A DNA stretch of 64,000 nucleotides from Polaribacter huanghezhanensis. Its GTDB lineage: Bacteria > Bacteroidota > Bacteroidia > Flavobacteriales > Flavobacteriaceae. Under the pieces are notes generated by a model. It did not search any database. It saw only the letters and a list, made by a program, of their open reading frames with translations, and was not told the DNA's origin. Where the stretch lies: the NCBI RefSeq assembly GCF_030444335.1, contig NZ_CP128595.1, positions 1,998,501 to 2,062,500 of the forward strand, given 5' to 3'. Position numbers and translations under genes: made by a program. The number at the start of each line of letters is the position of its first letter. Within the stretch, counting starts at the first letter, position 1. Positions 9,171 to 17,402 of this stretch are shown piece after piece.

Positions 9171-10025
9171 TCAAAAGGGTAATTCATCTTGTGATTCCCA
9201 TTCTTGTTGAGTCATTATGTTTTTAGATAATACATAATTTTTCCAAAAATACTTTCCTTTTTTAGTTAATAGGTAATATGTTCTTTGATTTTCATCGTCA
9301 TCAACTTTTCTTATTAATCCACTATAGATGAGTTTCTCAACTATTATTACTTCGGTGTCTTTGGGTATTGATTTAAATTGGCTAATTTCAGTTCCAATTT
9401 TCTCAAAATATGTTGATACTTCTGTCTTTAAAAAGTCCTCATATTCTTTGTCTAATTTATTTTTAATGTCATCCGAATATTCTAAATCATCAGGATCTTC
9501 TAAATTTATATATTGTTCAAGTTTGTTTTTTTCTTTTTTTAAATTTGTCAAGTCAATTTTCAAACTCTCAATTGATTTTTGTTTTTCCTCATTAATTAGA
9601 GTAAGTTCTTCTATTTTGGTGTTTAATTCTGAAATTTCAACATTTCCTGCTTTTTCTTGCTCGTATTTTCTTTCTTCTTTTGCAATTTTCTGTTTTCCTT
9701 TTAAATCAGAGATTTGCTCATTTACAAGGTTTTCTTTTCGTCCACTTTTTGCAAATCGAACAATTTTTTCAATGAACCAAGTAAAGTAAGGAAGTAAAAT
9801 TACATAACCTAAACTCACAATTAATGGATAGTAAAGTGTGAATTTAATTTCACTAAAATTGGTAGTTATATAAATTATTCTATCCTCAATATTTTTTTCA
9901 GATATGAATAGTGTAAAAATCGGTCTCCAATTAAATGCTATCCAAGAAATAAGGAATGAAAAAATTAAAGGGTTTTTCAATCTTTCATTTGAGGCTTGGA
10001 AAAAGTTATTTATAAATTCCTTCAT
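9171..10025 (-). CDS. Membrane-anchored coiled-coil protein with a C-terminal winged-helix-like domain, unknown function
   Basis: A 284-residue protein I do not assign to a named family. The N-terminus holds two hydrophobic segments (about 20-40 and 68-95) around the motif NERLKNPLIFSFLISWIAFN. Residues about 105-170 form a charged Lys/Glu coiled coil. The C-terminal part (about 190-275) looks like a small winged helix, with a SGLIRKV turn followed by TYYLLTKKGKYFWKN. It lies alone between conserved genes, bounded by inverted GTTAGCAAAC/GTTTGCTAAC repeats, which suggests a recently acquired accessory gene. A membrane-tethered sensor is one possibility; nothing in the sequence proves it. Confidence 0.6.
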   Translation of the reverse strand: MKEFINNFFQASNERLKNPLIFSFLISWIAFNWRPIFTLFISEKNIEDRIIYITTNFSEIKFTLYYPLIVSLGYVILLPYFTWFIEKIVRFAKSGRKENLVNEQISDLKGKQKIAKEERKYEQEKAGNVEISELNTKIEELTLINEEKQKSIESLKIDLTNLKKEKNKLEQYINLEDPDDLEYSDDIKNKLDKEYEDFLKTEVSTYFEKIGTEISQFKSIPKDTEVIIVEKLIYSGLIRKVDDDENQRTYYLLTKKGKYFWKNYVLSKNIMTQQEWESQDELPF

Positions 10026-10032
10026 TTTTTAT

Positions 10033-10112
10033 GTTTGCTAACTTTAATGATATCGAACGTTTTAATACTGAAACTAGTTCAGCATAAATGTTTTATATCA
10101 GGAGTTAGCGAA
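10033..10112 (+). repeat. Right boundary repeat of the accessory gene, related to the 62.7 kb element
   Basis: It begins with GTTTGCTAAC (inverse of the left boundary), then GATATCGAACGTTTTAAT, then ACTAGTTC, and ends ATGTTTTATATCAGGAGTTAGCGAAG. The GATATCGAACGTTTTAAT block and the TTTTATATCA(A/G)GAGTTAGCGAAG block both recur at 62665-62718, without the ACTAGTTC insert. A further shared run, TTTAGAAACAA(A/G)CTAAAT, follows both copies. Confidence 0.6.
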
Positions 10113-10173
10113 GTTAATCAAAAAGGAGTTTAGAAACAAGCTAAATTAATTTCTAAAAATCCAAAGCTTTGGT

Positions 10174-10181
10174 TATCTTTG
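10174..10181 (+). promoter_or_regulatory. -7 promoter element (TATCTTTG) for HMG-CoA lyase
   Basis: TATCTTTG fits TAnnTTTG and ends eight bases before the ATG at 10190, predicting a leader of zero to a few bases. It rules out the upstream ATG at 10169, which precedes the element. Confidence 0.55.
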
Positions 10182-10189
10182 ATTCTTCG

Positions 10190-11047
10190 ATGAAAAAAGT
10201 CAAAATTATAGAATGTCCACGTGACGCAATGCAAGGAATAAAATCGCATTTTATTGCCACAGAAGACAAGGCAAACTATATCAATGCGTTATTGCGTGTA
10301 GGTTTTGATACGATTGACTTTGGAAGTTTTGTTTCTCCAAAAGCGATTCCGCAAATGCGAGATACCGCAGCAGTACTTTCTCAATTAGATTTGTCATCAA
10401 CCCAAAGTAAATTGTTGGCAATTATTGCCAATGTTCGTGGCGCAAATGATGCCGCTCAGTTTGAAGAAATTGATTATTTGGGCTATCCGTTTTCAATTTC
10501 AGAAAACTTTCAAATGCGGAACACACACAAAACTATTGCAGAATCTATAGAAACGTTGGATGAAATTTTAAACATCGCCAACAAGTCAAATAAAGAAGTG
10601 GTGGCGTATTTATCAATGGGATTTGGAAATCCGTACGGAGATCCTTGGAATGTTGAAATTGTGGGAGAATGGACAGAGAAATTATCTAAAATGGGTGTTA
10701 AAATATTATCGCTCTCAGATACGGTTGGAAGTTCAACTCCAGAAGTAATTGAGTATTTATTTTCTAATTTAATTCCAGCGTATCCACAAATAGAATTTGG
10801 CGCACATTTACACACAACACCAACAACTTGGAAAGAAAAAGTTGATGCAGCATACAAAGCAGGTTGTCATCGTTTTGATGGTGCAATTATGGGATTTGGC
10901 GGTTGCCCAATGGCAAAAGATGATTTGACAGGAAACATGCCGACAGAAAAAATGTTGTCTTATTTTACAGCAGAAAAAGTTGAAACCGGCATCAAACCAA
11001 TGCGTTTTGAAAGTGCTTATAATGTTGCAATGAATGTTTTTGGGTAG
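10190..11047 (+). CDS. Hydroxymethylglutaryl-CoA lyase
   Basis: A 285-residue TIM-barrel enzyme of the HMGL-like family. It cleaves HMG-CoA to acetyl-CoA and acetoacetate at the end of leucine breakdown. The N-terminal metal-site strand reads ECPRDAMQGI, and the C-terminal catalytic loop has GFGGCPMAKDDLTGNMPTE, where the Cys is the conserved catalytic-loop residue of HMG-CoA lyases. The GAHLHTT segment supplies the metal-binding histidines. The start is set by the promoter at 10174. No other leucine-degradation genes are adjacent, so isopropylmalate synthase-like alternatives were considered, but the GGCP loop favours the lyase. Confidence 0.88.
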   Translation: MKKVKIIECPRDAMQGIKSHFIATEDKANYINALLRVGFDTIDFGSFVSPKAIPQMRDTAAVLSQLDLSSTQSKLLAIIANVRGANDAAQFEEIDYLGYPFSISENFQMRNTHKTIAESIETLDEILNIANKSNKEVVAYLSMGFGNPYGDPWNVEIVGEWTEKLSKMGVKILSLSDTVGSSTPEVIEYLFSNLIPAYPQIEFGAHLHTTPTTWKEKVDAAYKAGCHRFDGAIMGFGGCPMAKDDLTGNMPTEKMLSYFTAEKVETGIKPMRFESAYNVAMNVFG

Positions 11048-11130
11048 AGTTACAGAGGTTCAAAAGGTCCAAAGATTCAAAGGTTCAAAGTTGCAGAGTT
11101 GCAAAGACACAAAGGTTTATAAAGTTTAAA
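11048..11130 (+). repeat. Degenerate short tandem repeat (GGTTCAAAG-like units)
   Basis: The gap after the HMG-CoA lyase gene holds many near copies of GAGGTTCAAAG, GATTCAAAGG, GTTGCAGAG and ACACAAAGG. It looks like slippage-derived filler and contains no gene. Its role is unknown. Confidence 0.55.
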
Positions 11131-11134
11131 AGTT

Positions 11135-11168
11135 GTCACCTTGAGCGTAGCCGAAAGGTCTTATAATA
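11135..11168 (+). repeat. Dispersed palindromic repeat, intergenic copy
   Basis: The stretch begins GTCACCTTGAGCGTAG and continues CCGAAAGGTCTTATA. It matches the pyrD-internal copy at 27 of 31 positions. It lies between the tandem filler and the 5'-nucleotidase gene, the usual intergenic placement for this family. Confidence 0.7.
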
Positions 11169-11184
11169 CTAAATAAAGATCACA

Positions 11185-12678
11185 ATGAAATCAATAAAAT
11201 CAATTTTATACTTTTTATCAATCATCTTATTTCTTTCTTGTTCTAAAGAGGATGGAAAAATAGATTTTACATTTTTACAAGTAAATGATGTATATGAAAT
11301 TGCTCCGATTCAAGGTGGCGAATTTGGTGGAATGGCAAGAGTAGAAACGGTACATCAACAATTATTAAAAGAAAATAAAAATACCATGTTGGTGATGGCG
11401 GGCGATTTTTTAAATCCGTCTTTATTAGGAACTATAAAATACAACGGAGAAAGAGTTCGTGGAAAACAAATGATAGAAACCATGAATGCGATGAATTTTG
11501 ATTTGGTGGCATTCGGAAATCACGAATTTGATTTAAGTGCCAACGATTTGCAAAAACGTATGGACGAAAGTAATTTTAATTGGATTACGGGCAACGTTTT
11601 AGAAAATAAAGACGGAAAAACAGCTCCTTTTACAAACAAACACAATCGTGTAAACGAAACTTTCATCAAAGAATTTACGGATGCAGACGGAACCACAATA
11701 AAAGTCGGATTTATCAGTGTTTGTGTACCTTCTAATCCTAGAAGCTTTGTTACTTATAAAGATGTTTTTGAAGAAGCAGAACGTTCGTATAACGATCTAA
11801 AAGACAAGGTTGATGTTGTTTTTGGTTTGACACATGTAACCATTGCAGAAGACACGAAAATTGCAAAATTATTGCCAAATATTCCGTTAATTATGGGCGG
11901 ACATGAACATACAAATATGCTAGTTTCTGTTGGAAATTCCTTTGTCGCAAAAGCGGATGCAAATGCAAAAACTGCTTATATTCATAGAATTTCGTTTGAT
12001 ACAAAAACAAAAAAAGTAACTGTTCAATCAGAATTAAAAGAAATCAATTCATCAATTGTTGCAGATAAAAGAGTAGGAGAAGTAGTAAATAAATGGGAAA
12101 CTATTTTAAACAACAAAATAAAAGAGACTATAAAAAATCCAACGGAGGTTATTTTTAATGCAGAAACTCCATTAGACGGAAGAGATAAATCAATTAGAAG
12201 TGTACAAACTAATTTGGGAGAACTGATTACCAAATCGATGTCTTTTTCTTTTGATGATAACGTAGATTGTGCTTTGGTTAACGGCGGTTCTATTAGAATT
12301 GATGATGAACTAGATGGAAATATTACAGCGGTTGATATTTTTAGAGTATTGCCTTATGGCGGAGCAGTTTTAAAAGTAAAAATCAAAGGAAGTCTGTTGT
12401 TAAGAGTTTTAGAATATGGAGAAAAAGCAGCAGGAACAGGTGCTTATTTACAACGATATAATGTAGAGAAAATCAACAATAAATGGTTGGTGAAATCAAA
12501 GGCAATCAATCCAAATAAAACATATACAGTTGCTTTCTCTGATTACCTTTTAAAAGGATTTGACATTCCGTTTTTATCAGAAAAAAACAAAGAAGTACTT
12601 TCTATATATCAACCAATTGTTACAGATATTTCGTTTGATATTAGAAATGCTGTAATTTTATACTTAAAATCTTTATAG
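11185..12678 (+). CDS. UshA-type 5'-nucleotidase / metallophosphoesterase lipoprotein
   Basis: A 497-residue envelope protein with a lipoprotein signal ending FLSCSKED, so Cys20 is probably lipidated. The N-terminal metallophosphatase domain shows the metal ligands in order: LQVNDVYE, AGDFLNPS, FGNHEFD, LTHVTIAED and GGHEHTN. The C-terminal nucleotidase domain includes NGGSIRIDDEL and VLPYGGAVLKVKIKG. The usual D-x-H motif reads NDVYE, so the second ligand may differ. It likely dephosphorylates nucleotides or related phosphoesters outside the cell to recover phosphate and nucleosides. The length agrees with the family. Confidence 0.88.
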   Translation: MKSIKSILYFLSIILFLSCSKEDGKIDFTFLQVNDVYEIAPIQGGEFGGMARVETVHQQLLKENKNTMLVMAGDFLNPSLLGTIKYNGERVRGKQMIETMNAMNFDLVAFGNHEFDLSANDLQKRMDESNFNWITGNVLENKDGKTAPFTNKHNRVNETFIKEFTDADGTTIKVGFISVCVPSNPRSFVTYKDVFEEAERSYNDLKDKVDVVFGLTHVTIAEDTKIAKLLPNIPLIMGGHEHTNMLVSVGNSFVAKADANAKTAYIHRISFDTKTKKVTVQSELKEINSSIVADKRVGEVVNKWETILNNKIKETIKNPTEVIFNAETPLDGRDKSIRSVQTNLGELITKSMSFSFDDNVDCALVNGGSIRIDDELDGNITAVDIFRVLPYGGAVLKVKIKGSLLLRVLEYGEKAAGTGAYLQRYNVEKINNKWLVKSKAINPNKTYTVAFSDYLLKGFDIPFLSEKNKEVLSIYQPIVTDISFDIRNAVILYLKSL

Positions 12679-12769
12679 GTAAATAACAGTTTTTCAATCT
12701 TTTACTTCATTTTATTATTTTTTATTTAAAATAATTCTAAATAAACTTTTTTAAATTAAAAAGAGATGC

Positions 12770-12777
12770 TACTTTTG
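12770..12777 (+). promoter_or_regulatory. -7 promoter element (TACTTTTG) for the porin gene
   Basis: TACTTTTG fits TAnnTTTG and lies 40 bases before the porin ATG at 12818, leaving a normal leader of about 35 bases. Confidence 0.6.
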
Positions 12778-12817
12778 CGGCATTATTTAAAACTATTTAT
12801 AATTAATCTAAATAAAA

Positions 12818-13981
12818 ATGAAAAGAATTATATTTTTAGCAATCGTAAGTTTATCAATCGGATTAACTGCACAAGTAAAACAAGACAGCATAACATCAGA
12901 CCCTCAAAAACAGGTAAATGCTGCTCAAAGAATTTTAACTTCTAATTTAAATCAAAAGGGATTAACTATTGGAGGTTATGCAGAAACGCATTACAACAAT
13001 GCTTCAGGGAAAAATGCAATATTAGATGTACACAGAGTTGTAATATTGCTTGGTTACAAATTTAATGAAAGAACTCAATTTATAACAGAATTAGAGTTTG
13101 AACACGTTAATGAAATAGCTGTAGAACAAGCTTTTTTACAGTATTCTTTAAGTGATAACGTAAATCTAAGAGCTGGTTTAATGTTAGTGCCAATGGGAAT
13201 TATAAATGAATACCACGAACCAACAACTTTTAACGGAGTAGAAAGACCAAGCATGGACAAATCAATTGTACCAACAACTTGGAGAGAAATTGGTTTAGGA
13301 ATTTCTGGAAAGTACAATGAAGCATCATTGCGTTATCAAGTATATATGTTTAATGGATTTGCTTCTAAAAATGGGAGTAAATTATTAGGGGGCTCAAATG
13401 GATTGAGAAACGGAAGACAAAAAGGAGCAGAGTCTATAATTAACAGCGTAAACTTTTCTGGTAAATTAGATTATTACGGATTGCCAGGTTTGCGTTTAGG
13501 TTTGTCTGGTTATTTTGGAAGAACTCAGTCTGATAAGTCGATTGAAGATATTGCAGGCGCTGATGTTGGTGTTGCTATGCTTGGATTAGATGCGCGTTAT
13601 GCATACAAACGTTTTTCGGCTCGTGGACAGTTTATTCATACAAATATTACAGACAGTAAAGCATACAATACGTATTATGGATCTGACTTAGGATCTTCTT
13701 TGCAAGGTTGGTATGTAGAGGGTGCTTATAATTTATTATCACAAGAAAAAGAACAAGAGTTGGTTGGGTTTGTTCGTTATGAAGATTTTAATACACATGC
13801 TTCTACAGAAGGAAATTTAGCGCAAAACTTAAGTTACGATAGAAACGAGATAACTTTCGGGTTGACGTATAAAGTTGCTACAGGAGCAGCATTTAAAGCA
13901 GATTATCAATTTAAGAATACTGCAATTCCGGGTACTGAAACGGTAAAACAATTAAACTTAGGATTCGGAATTTGGTTCTAA
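12818..13981 (+). CDS. Porin, OprO/OprP-like outer-membrane barrel
   Basis: A 387-residue outer-membrane protein with a signal peptide (about residues 1-18, ending GLTAQ). The barrel starts at LTIGGYAETHYN and ends with the terminal strand LNLGFGIWF, whose last Phe is the usual barrel-assembly signal. The region RAGLMLVPMGIINEYHEP matches the phosphate-selective porin superfamily. Its substrate is not defined by the sequence; phosphate is only the family name. Genes after it encode an FMN-binding secreted protein and a membrane protein, but a strong terminator separates them. Confidence 0.8.
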   Translation: MKRIIFLAIVSLSIGLTAQVKQDSITSDPQKQVNAAQRILTSNLNQKGLTIGGYAETHYNNASGKNAILDVHRVVILLGYKFNERTQFITELEFEHVNEIAVEQAFLQYSLSDNVNLRAGLMLVPMGIINEYHEPTTFNGVERPSMDKSIVPTTWREIGLGISGKYNEASLRYQVYMFNGFASKNGSKLLGGSNGLRNGRQKGAESIINSVNFSGKLDYYGLPGLRLGLSGYFGRTQSDKSIEDIAGADVGVAMLGLDARYAYKRFSARGQFIHTNITDSKAYNTYYGSDLGSSLQGWYVEGAYNLLSQEKEQELVGFVRYEDFNTHASTEGNLAQNLSYDRNEITFGLTYKVATGAAFKADYQFKNTAIPGTETVKQLNLGFGIWF

Positions 13982-14006
13982 GAAAAAAGAATACTAATTA
14001 AAGTTG

Positions 14007-14045
14007 AACTAGGATACTGTTTAAAAAGAGTATCCTAGTTTTATC
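14007..14045 (+). terminator. Intrinsic terminator after the porin gene
   Basis: AACTAGGATACT (14007-14018) and AGTATCCTAGTT (14029-14040) form a perfect 12-bp stem followed by a short T-rich tail. It lies between the porin stop and the FMN-binding gene promoter. Confidence 0.8.
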
Positions 14046-14064
14046 CGTTTTAAAAACATTCATC

Positions 14065-14072
14065 TATTTTTG
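14065..14072 (+). promoter_or_regulatory. -7 promoter element (TATTTTTG) for the FMN-binding gene
   Basis: TATTTTTG ends four bases before the ATG at 14077, so transcription should begin at or next to the start codon. This is a probable leaderless mRNA. Confidence 0.6.
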
Positions 14073-14076
14073 TAAA

Positions 14077-14613
14077 ATGAAAACTAGAAAAGTCACATTT
14101 CTAATCGTATTTTTTATAACATCGCAGTTATTCGCATATCAATTGCCTAAAAAGATATTTAAAAAAGTACACAAAGAGCTCGTAAAAACTTTTGAAAACA
14201 CAGATTTACAACTTATAAGTGTTACAATTCCTGCGGATATAAACACATTGCTCGGTAAAAAAATAGGACCTTCTAATTTATTTACAATTGTTGCTGATAA
14301 AACAATCTTTGGTTATGCATATGTTGATAAAGCGCCAAGTAAAACGGATGAATTTGATTATTTAATTCTGCTAGACAAAGAATTGATTGTTCTAAAAACG
14401 AAAGTTTTAATCTATAGAGAAGATTATGGTGGCGAAATAGGAAGCAGTCGTTGGTTAAAACAATTCATAGGAAAATCATCTAAAGATCAATTAAAATATA
14501 AAAACAACATCATGGCAATTTCTGGGGCAACAATCTCTGCATTGTCTATGACCAAAGCTGTAAATCGGTTTTTGTCTGATGTAGGTATTCTACATAAAAA
14601 CAACATTTTATAA
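14077..14613 (+). CDS. Secreted FMN-binding-domain protein
   Basis: A 178-residue exported protein with a signal peptide (about 1-20, ending SQLFAY). The rest is one FMN-binding domain of the RnfG/NqrC type, with the flavin-attachment motif AISGATISA, in which Thr152 would be the acceptor, and the preceding DYGGEIGSSRWLKQF. In this family an ApbE transferase links FMN to the Thr. The Asp often found six residues before it is Met here, so flavinylation should be checked. The stop overlaps the next start as TAATG, so the membrane protein is a likely partner. A role in envelope electron transfer is inferred. Confidence 0.78.
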   Translation: MKTRKVTFLIVFFITSQLFAYQLPKKIFKKVHKELVKTFENTDLQLISVTIPADINTLLGKKIGPSNLFTIVADKTIFGYAYVDKAPSKTDEFDYLILLDKELIVLKTKVLIYREDYGGEIGSSRWLKQFIGKSSKDQLKYKNNIMAISGATISALSMTKAVNRFLSDVGILHKNNIL

Positions 14614-15101
14614 TGCAAATTCACGGAATCATATCACAATTTCCTAAAGAGGTAAAAGGCTTAATTATCGCATTTATCATTACGTTAAGTATTGGTTTTT
14701 ATGCTGGGATTCGATTTGTGAATGATACAAGTAATTCAAATCCACAGGGAATTGAAGAACGTTATTTAGGAAATGAAAGCAATGAAAACGCTACGACAAT
14801 GCAATTTAAAAAAAGCAAAGCAGAAGTGATGACATTGGTTCACAATCACATTTTATCACTATCTGTCATCTTTTTTTTATTGGGTGGAATTGTTGCTACA
14901 ACAGGAATCAATAAAAAAATAAAAGCATTTTTAATGATAGAACCTTTTGTTTCTATCCTGTGTACTTTTGGCGGAATCTATTTTATGTGGTCTGGAATTC
15001 TATGGATGAAATATGTAATTATGCTTTCAGGTATTTTAATGACCATCGCATTTTCTGCGTCAATATTTTTTATTTTTAAAGGATTGCTAATTAAAAAATA
15101 G
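14613..15101 (+). CDS. Four-helix membrane protein, partner of the FMN-binding protein
   Basis: A 162-residue protein with four predicted membrane segments: about 18-36 (AFIITLSIGFYAG), 77-97 (ILSLSVIFFLLGG), 107-125 and 132-155. A polar loop of about 40 residues follows the first helix. No named family is recognised and no redox motif is visible. Coupled translation with the FMN-binding gene suggests that the two products work together, perhaps with this protein as a membrane anchor or electron conduit. That role is inferred only from position. Confidence 0.65.
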   Translation: MQIHGIISQFPKEVKGLIIAFIITLSIGFYAGIRFVNDTSNSNPQGIEERYLGNESNENATTMQFKKSKAEVMTLVHNHILSLSVIFFLLGGIVATTGINKKIKAFLMIEPFVSILCTFGGIYFMWSGILWMKYVIMLSGILMTIAFSASIFFIFKGLLIKK

Positions 15102-15130
15102 ATTTCTAGTAGCTTTTCAATTAATAGTCG

Positions 15131-15138
15131 TAAATTTG
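15131..15138 (+). promoter_or_regulatory. -7 promoter element (TAAATTTG) for guaB
   Basis: TAAATTTG fits TAnnTTTG and lies 30 bases before the guaB ATG. Confidence 0.6.
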
Positions 15139-15168
15139 TTCGCAATTAATTTATAAGTTGATTGTACC

Positions 15169-16644
15169 ATGAAAGCTCACAATTCAAAACTTGTTGGAGA
15201 AGGATTAACCTACGATGATGTACTTTTAGTACCCGCCTTTTCTGACGTGCTTCCTAGAGAAGTAAACATCCAAACAAAATTTACTAAAAACATAACCATT
15301 AACGTTCCAATTGTTTCTGCAGCGATGGATACTGTTACAGAATCTGCGATGGCAATTGCTATTGCTAGAGAAGGTGGGATCGGTGTTTTGCATAAAAACA
15401 TGACCATTGAGCAACAAGCTCAAGAAGTTAGAAAAGTAAAAAGGGCAGAATCAGGAATGATTATTGATCCCGTAACTTTGCCTTTAAGTGCTACGGTTTT
15501 AGATGCAAAAATGTTAATGCAAGAGCATAAAATCGGCGGAATTCCAATTATTGATGCTGCCGGTGTTTTAAAAGGAATTGTTACCAACAGAGATTTGCGT
15601 TTCGAAAAGAAAAACGATAGAGCTATTACAGAAGTAATGACTTCTAAAAATTTAATTACTGCAGCTATAGGAACTTCTTTAGGACAAGCGGAATTAATTT
15701 TACAAGAAAATAAAATTGAAAAATTACTAATTGTAGATGCTGATTTTCATTTATCAGGATTAATTACGTTTAGAGATATTACAAAAGTGACTCAAAAGCC
15801 AACAGCAAACAAAGATACTTTTGGTCGTTTACGTGTTGCTGCCGCATTAGGAGTTACTCCAGACGTTGTTGAAAGGGCAGAGGCATTAGTAAATGCAGGT
15901 GTTGATGCAGTTATTATTGATACAGCTCACGGACATACAAAAGGAGTTGTTACAGCTTTAAAAGCTGTAAAATCAAAGTTTCCAAAGTTAGAGGTTGTAG
16001 TTGGTAATATTGCAACTGCAGAAGCAGCAAAATTTTTAGTTGATGCTGGAGCAGATGCGGTAAAAGTTGGTATTGGGCCAGGATCTATTTGTACAACTAG
16101 AGTAGTAGCTGGAGTTGGTTTTCCACAGTTTTCAGCTGTAATCGAAGTGGCAGCAGCAATCAAAGGCTCTGGTGTTCCAGTTATTGCTGATGGTGGAATA
16201 CGTTATACTGGTGATATTCCGAAAGCAATTGCTGCAGGAGCAGATTGTGTAATGTTAGGTTCATTATTAGCAGGAACTAAAGAATCTCCAGGAGAAACCA
16301 TTATATATGAAGGACGTAAATTCAAATCGTATCGTGGAATGGGATCTATTGAAGCCATGAAACAAGGCTCTAAAGATCGTTATTTCCAAGATGTAGAAGA
16401 TGATATTAAGAAATTAGTTCCAGAAGGAATTGTTGGTCGTGTTCCGTATAAAGGAGAATTGGAAGAAAGTATTCATCAATTTGTTGGTGGTTTAAAAGCC
16501 GGAATGGGATATTGTGGCGCAAAAGATGTGGCGACTTTAAAAGAAACCGGAAAATTTGTTAGAATTACTTCAAGTGGAATTAACGAAAGTCATCCACATG
16601 ATGTAGCCATTACCAAAGAAGCACCAAATTACAGCAGAAGATAA
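15169..16644 (+). CDS. guaB: Inosine-5'-monophosphate dehydrogenase
   Basis: A 491-residue cytoplasmic enzyme that oxidises IMP to XMP, the committed step to guanine nucleotides. It has the usual barrel split by two CBS domains (about residues 95-205). The catalytic loop reads [15 protein letters not shown], with the nucleophilic Cys, and the mobile flap includes [11 protein letters not shown]. Length is normal. It is transcribed alone from the promoter at 15131 and ends before a bidirectional terminator. Confidence 0.97.
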   Translation: MKAHNSKLVGEGLTYDDVLLVPAFSDVLPREVNIQTKFTKNITINVPIVSAAMDTVTESAMAIAIAREGGIGVLHKNMTIEQQAQEVRKVKRAESGMIIDPVTLPLSATVLDAKMLMQEHKIGGIPIIDAAGVLKGIVTNRDLRFEKKNDRAITEVMTSKNLITAAIGTSLGQAELILQENKIEKLLIVDADFHLSGLITFRDITKVTQKPTANKDTFGRLRVAAALGVTPDVVERAEALVNAGVDAVIIDTAHGHTKGVVTALKAVKSKFPKLEVVVGNIATAEAAKFLVDAGADAVKVGIGPGSICTTRVVAGVGFPQFSAVIEVAAAIKGSGVPVIADGGIRYTGDIPKAIAAGADCVMLGSLLAGTKESPGETIIYEGRKFKSYRGMGSIEAMKQGSKDRYFQDVEDDIKKLVPEGIVGRVPYKGELEESIHQFVGGLKAGMGYCGAKDVATLKETGKFVRITSSGINESHPHDVAITKEAPNYSRR

Positions 16645-16645
16645 A

Positions 16646-16725
16646 ACAGTTATCAGTTTTCAGTTAACAGTTATTAAATTAGTTGTCATTCCGAAATGAG
16701 TTGTAAAACGATTGAGGAATCTGAT
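16646..16725 (+). repeat. Two dispersed intergenic repeat pieces after guaB
   Basis: First a CAGTTATCAGTTTTCAGTTAACAGTTATT stretch, related in opposite orientation to the gap before dnaJ at 57372. Then GTTGTCATTCCGAAATGAG with a later GAGGAATCTG, which has the form of a dispersed flavobacterial intergenic repeat. No gene is present. Confidence 0.5.
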
Positions 16726-16782
16726 AAATTGTGGTTACAAATCCTTAAAATTATAATGAAAGTACTTCATAAAATAAAAAAC

Positions 16783-16808
16783 CCCGAATCATTGATTCGG
16801 GATTTTTT
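16783..16808. terminator. Bidirectional terminator between guaB and ompH
   Basis: CCCGAATC (16783-16790) and GATTCGGG (16794-16801) form an 8-bp stem with loop ATT. A run of T follows on the plus strand, and a run of A precedes it, which serves the minus strand. Confidence 0.85.
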
Positions 16809-16826
16809 TATGAATTAATTTTAAAA

Positions 16827-17333
16827 TTATTCTTTAATTCCTAATTTATCTAAAACCAATTTAGTGATATCGTGTTTTGTGTCTATGTACGCAAAATTAT
16901 TACCTGTTACAGTTAAAATTTGTGTGTATCCTTTTTCTTTCGCAATTCCTTCAATTAATTCATTAACTTTCTGATACAAAGGTCTCATAAATTCATTTCT
17001 TCTCAATTGCATCATCGTAGTTCCGTTTTTTTGAAACTGAGTAATCTCTTGTTTTAGTTTTGATATTTCTGCAAACTTTGTTTTTTTATCTGCTTCAGGT
17101 AAGGTTTTTATATTGTCATTAAATACTTTTACAGTTGCATCGTATTTTGCAATTTTTATTGTATTTATAGAGTCTAATTTTGCCCCGTAATTTTTAATAC
17201 GTTCTTGCACCGTTTTTAGTTGCGGCATTTTTGCAATGATGTATTCTCTATCAACAGTTCCAACTTTTGTTTGTGCAGATATTGTTAAGCAAATAAAAAA
17301 AGTGGCAATGATTAACGTAATTCTATTTTTCAT
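16827..17333 (-). CDS. OmpH/Skp-family periplasmic chaperone
   Basis: A 168-residue periplasmic protein with a signal peptide ending ISAQTK. The start of the mature part, KVGTVDREYIIAKMPQLKTV, matches the OmpH/Skp N-terminal strand. The middle (about 40-125) is a long charged helical hairpin typical of the trimeric tentacle, and the C-terminus returns to the small beta body (GYTQILTVTGNNFAY). Skp-type proteins hold outer-membrane proteins during transport. It has its own promoter. Confidence 0.88.
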   Translation of the reverse strand: MKNRITLIIATFFICLTISAQTKVGTVDREYIIAKMPQLKTVQERIKNYGAKLDSINTIKIAKYDATVKVFNDNIKTLPEADKKTKFAEISKLKQEITQFQKNGTTMMQLRRNEFMRPLYQKVNELIEGIAKEKGYTQILTVTGNNFAYIDTKHDITKLVLDKLGIKE

Positions 17334-17349
17334 TTTTGTAAGTTTTTGG

Positions 17350-17357
17350 CAAATATA
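17350..17357 (-). promoter_or_regulatory. -7 promoter element (TATATTTG) for ompH
   Basis: Read on the minus strand, TATATTTG fits TAnnTTTG and lies 16 bases before the ompH start codon. Confidence 0.55.
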
Positions 17358-17402
17358 AGAAAGCGACTGCGTTTATCTAATTTATTTAAAGTTTTTAACA
17401 GC

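Noticed and set aside
9031..10112. A true integron array
   Set aside because: The boxes do not match the strict attC core forms, there is one cargo gene, and no integrase is in the window.
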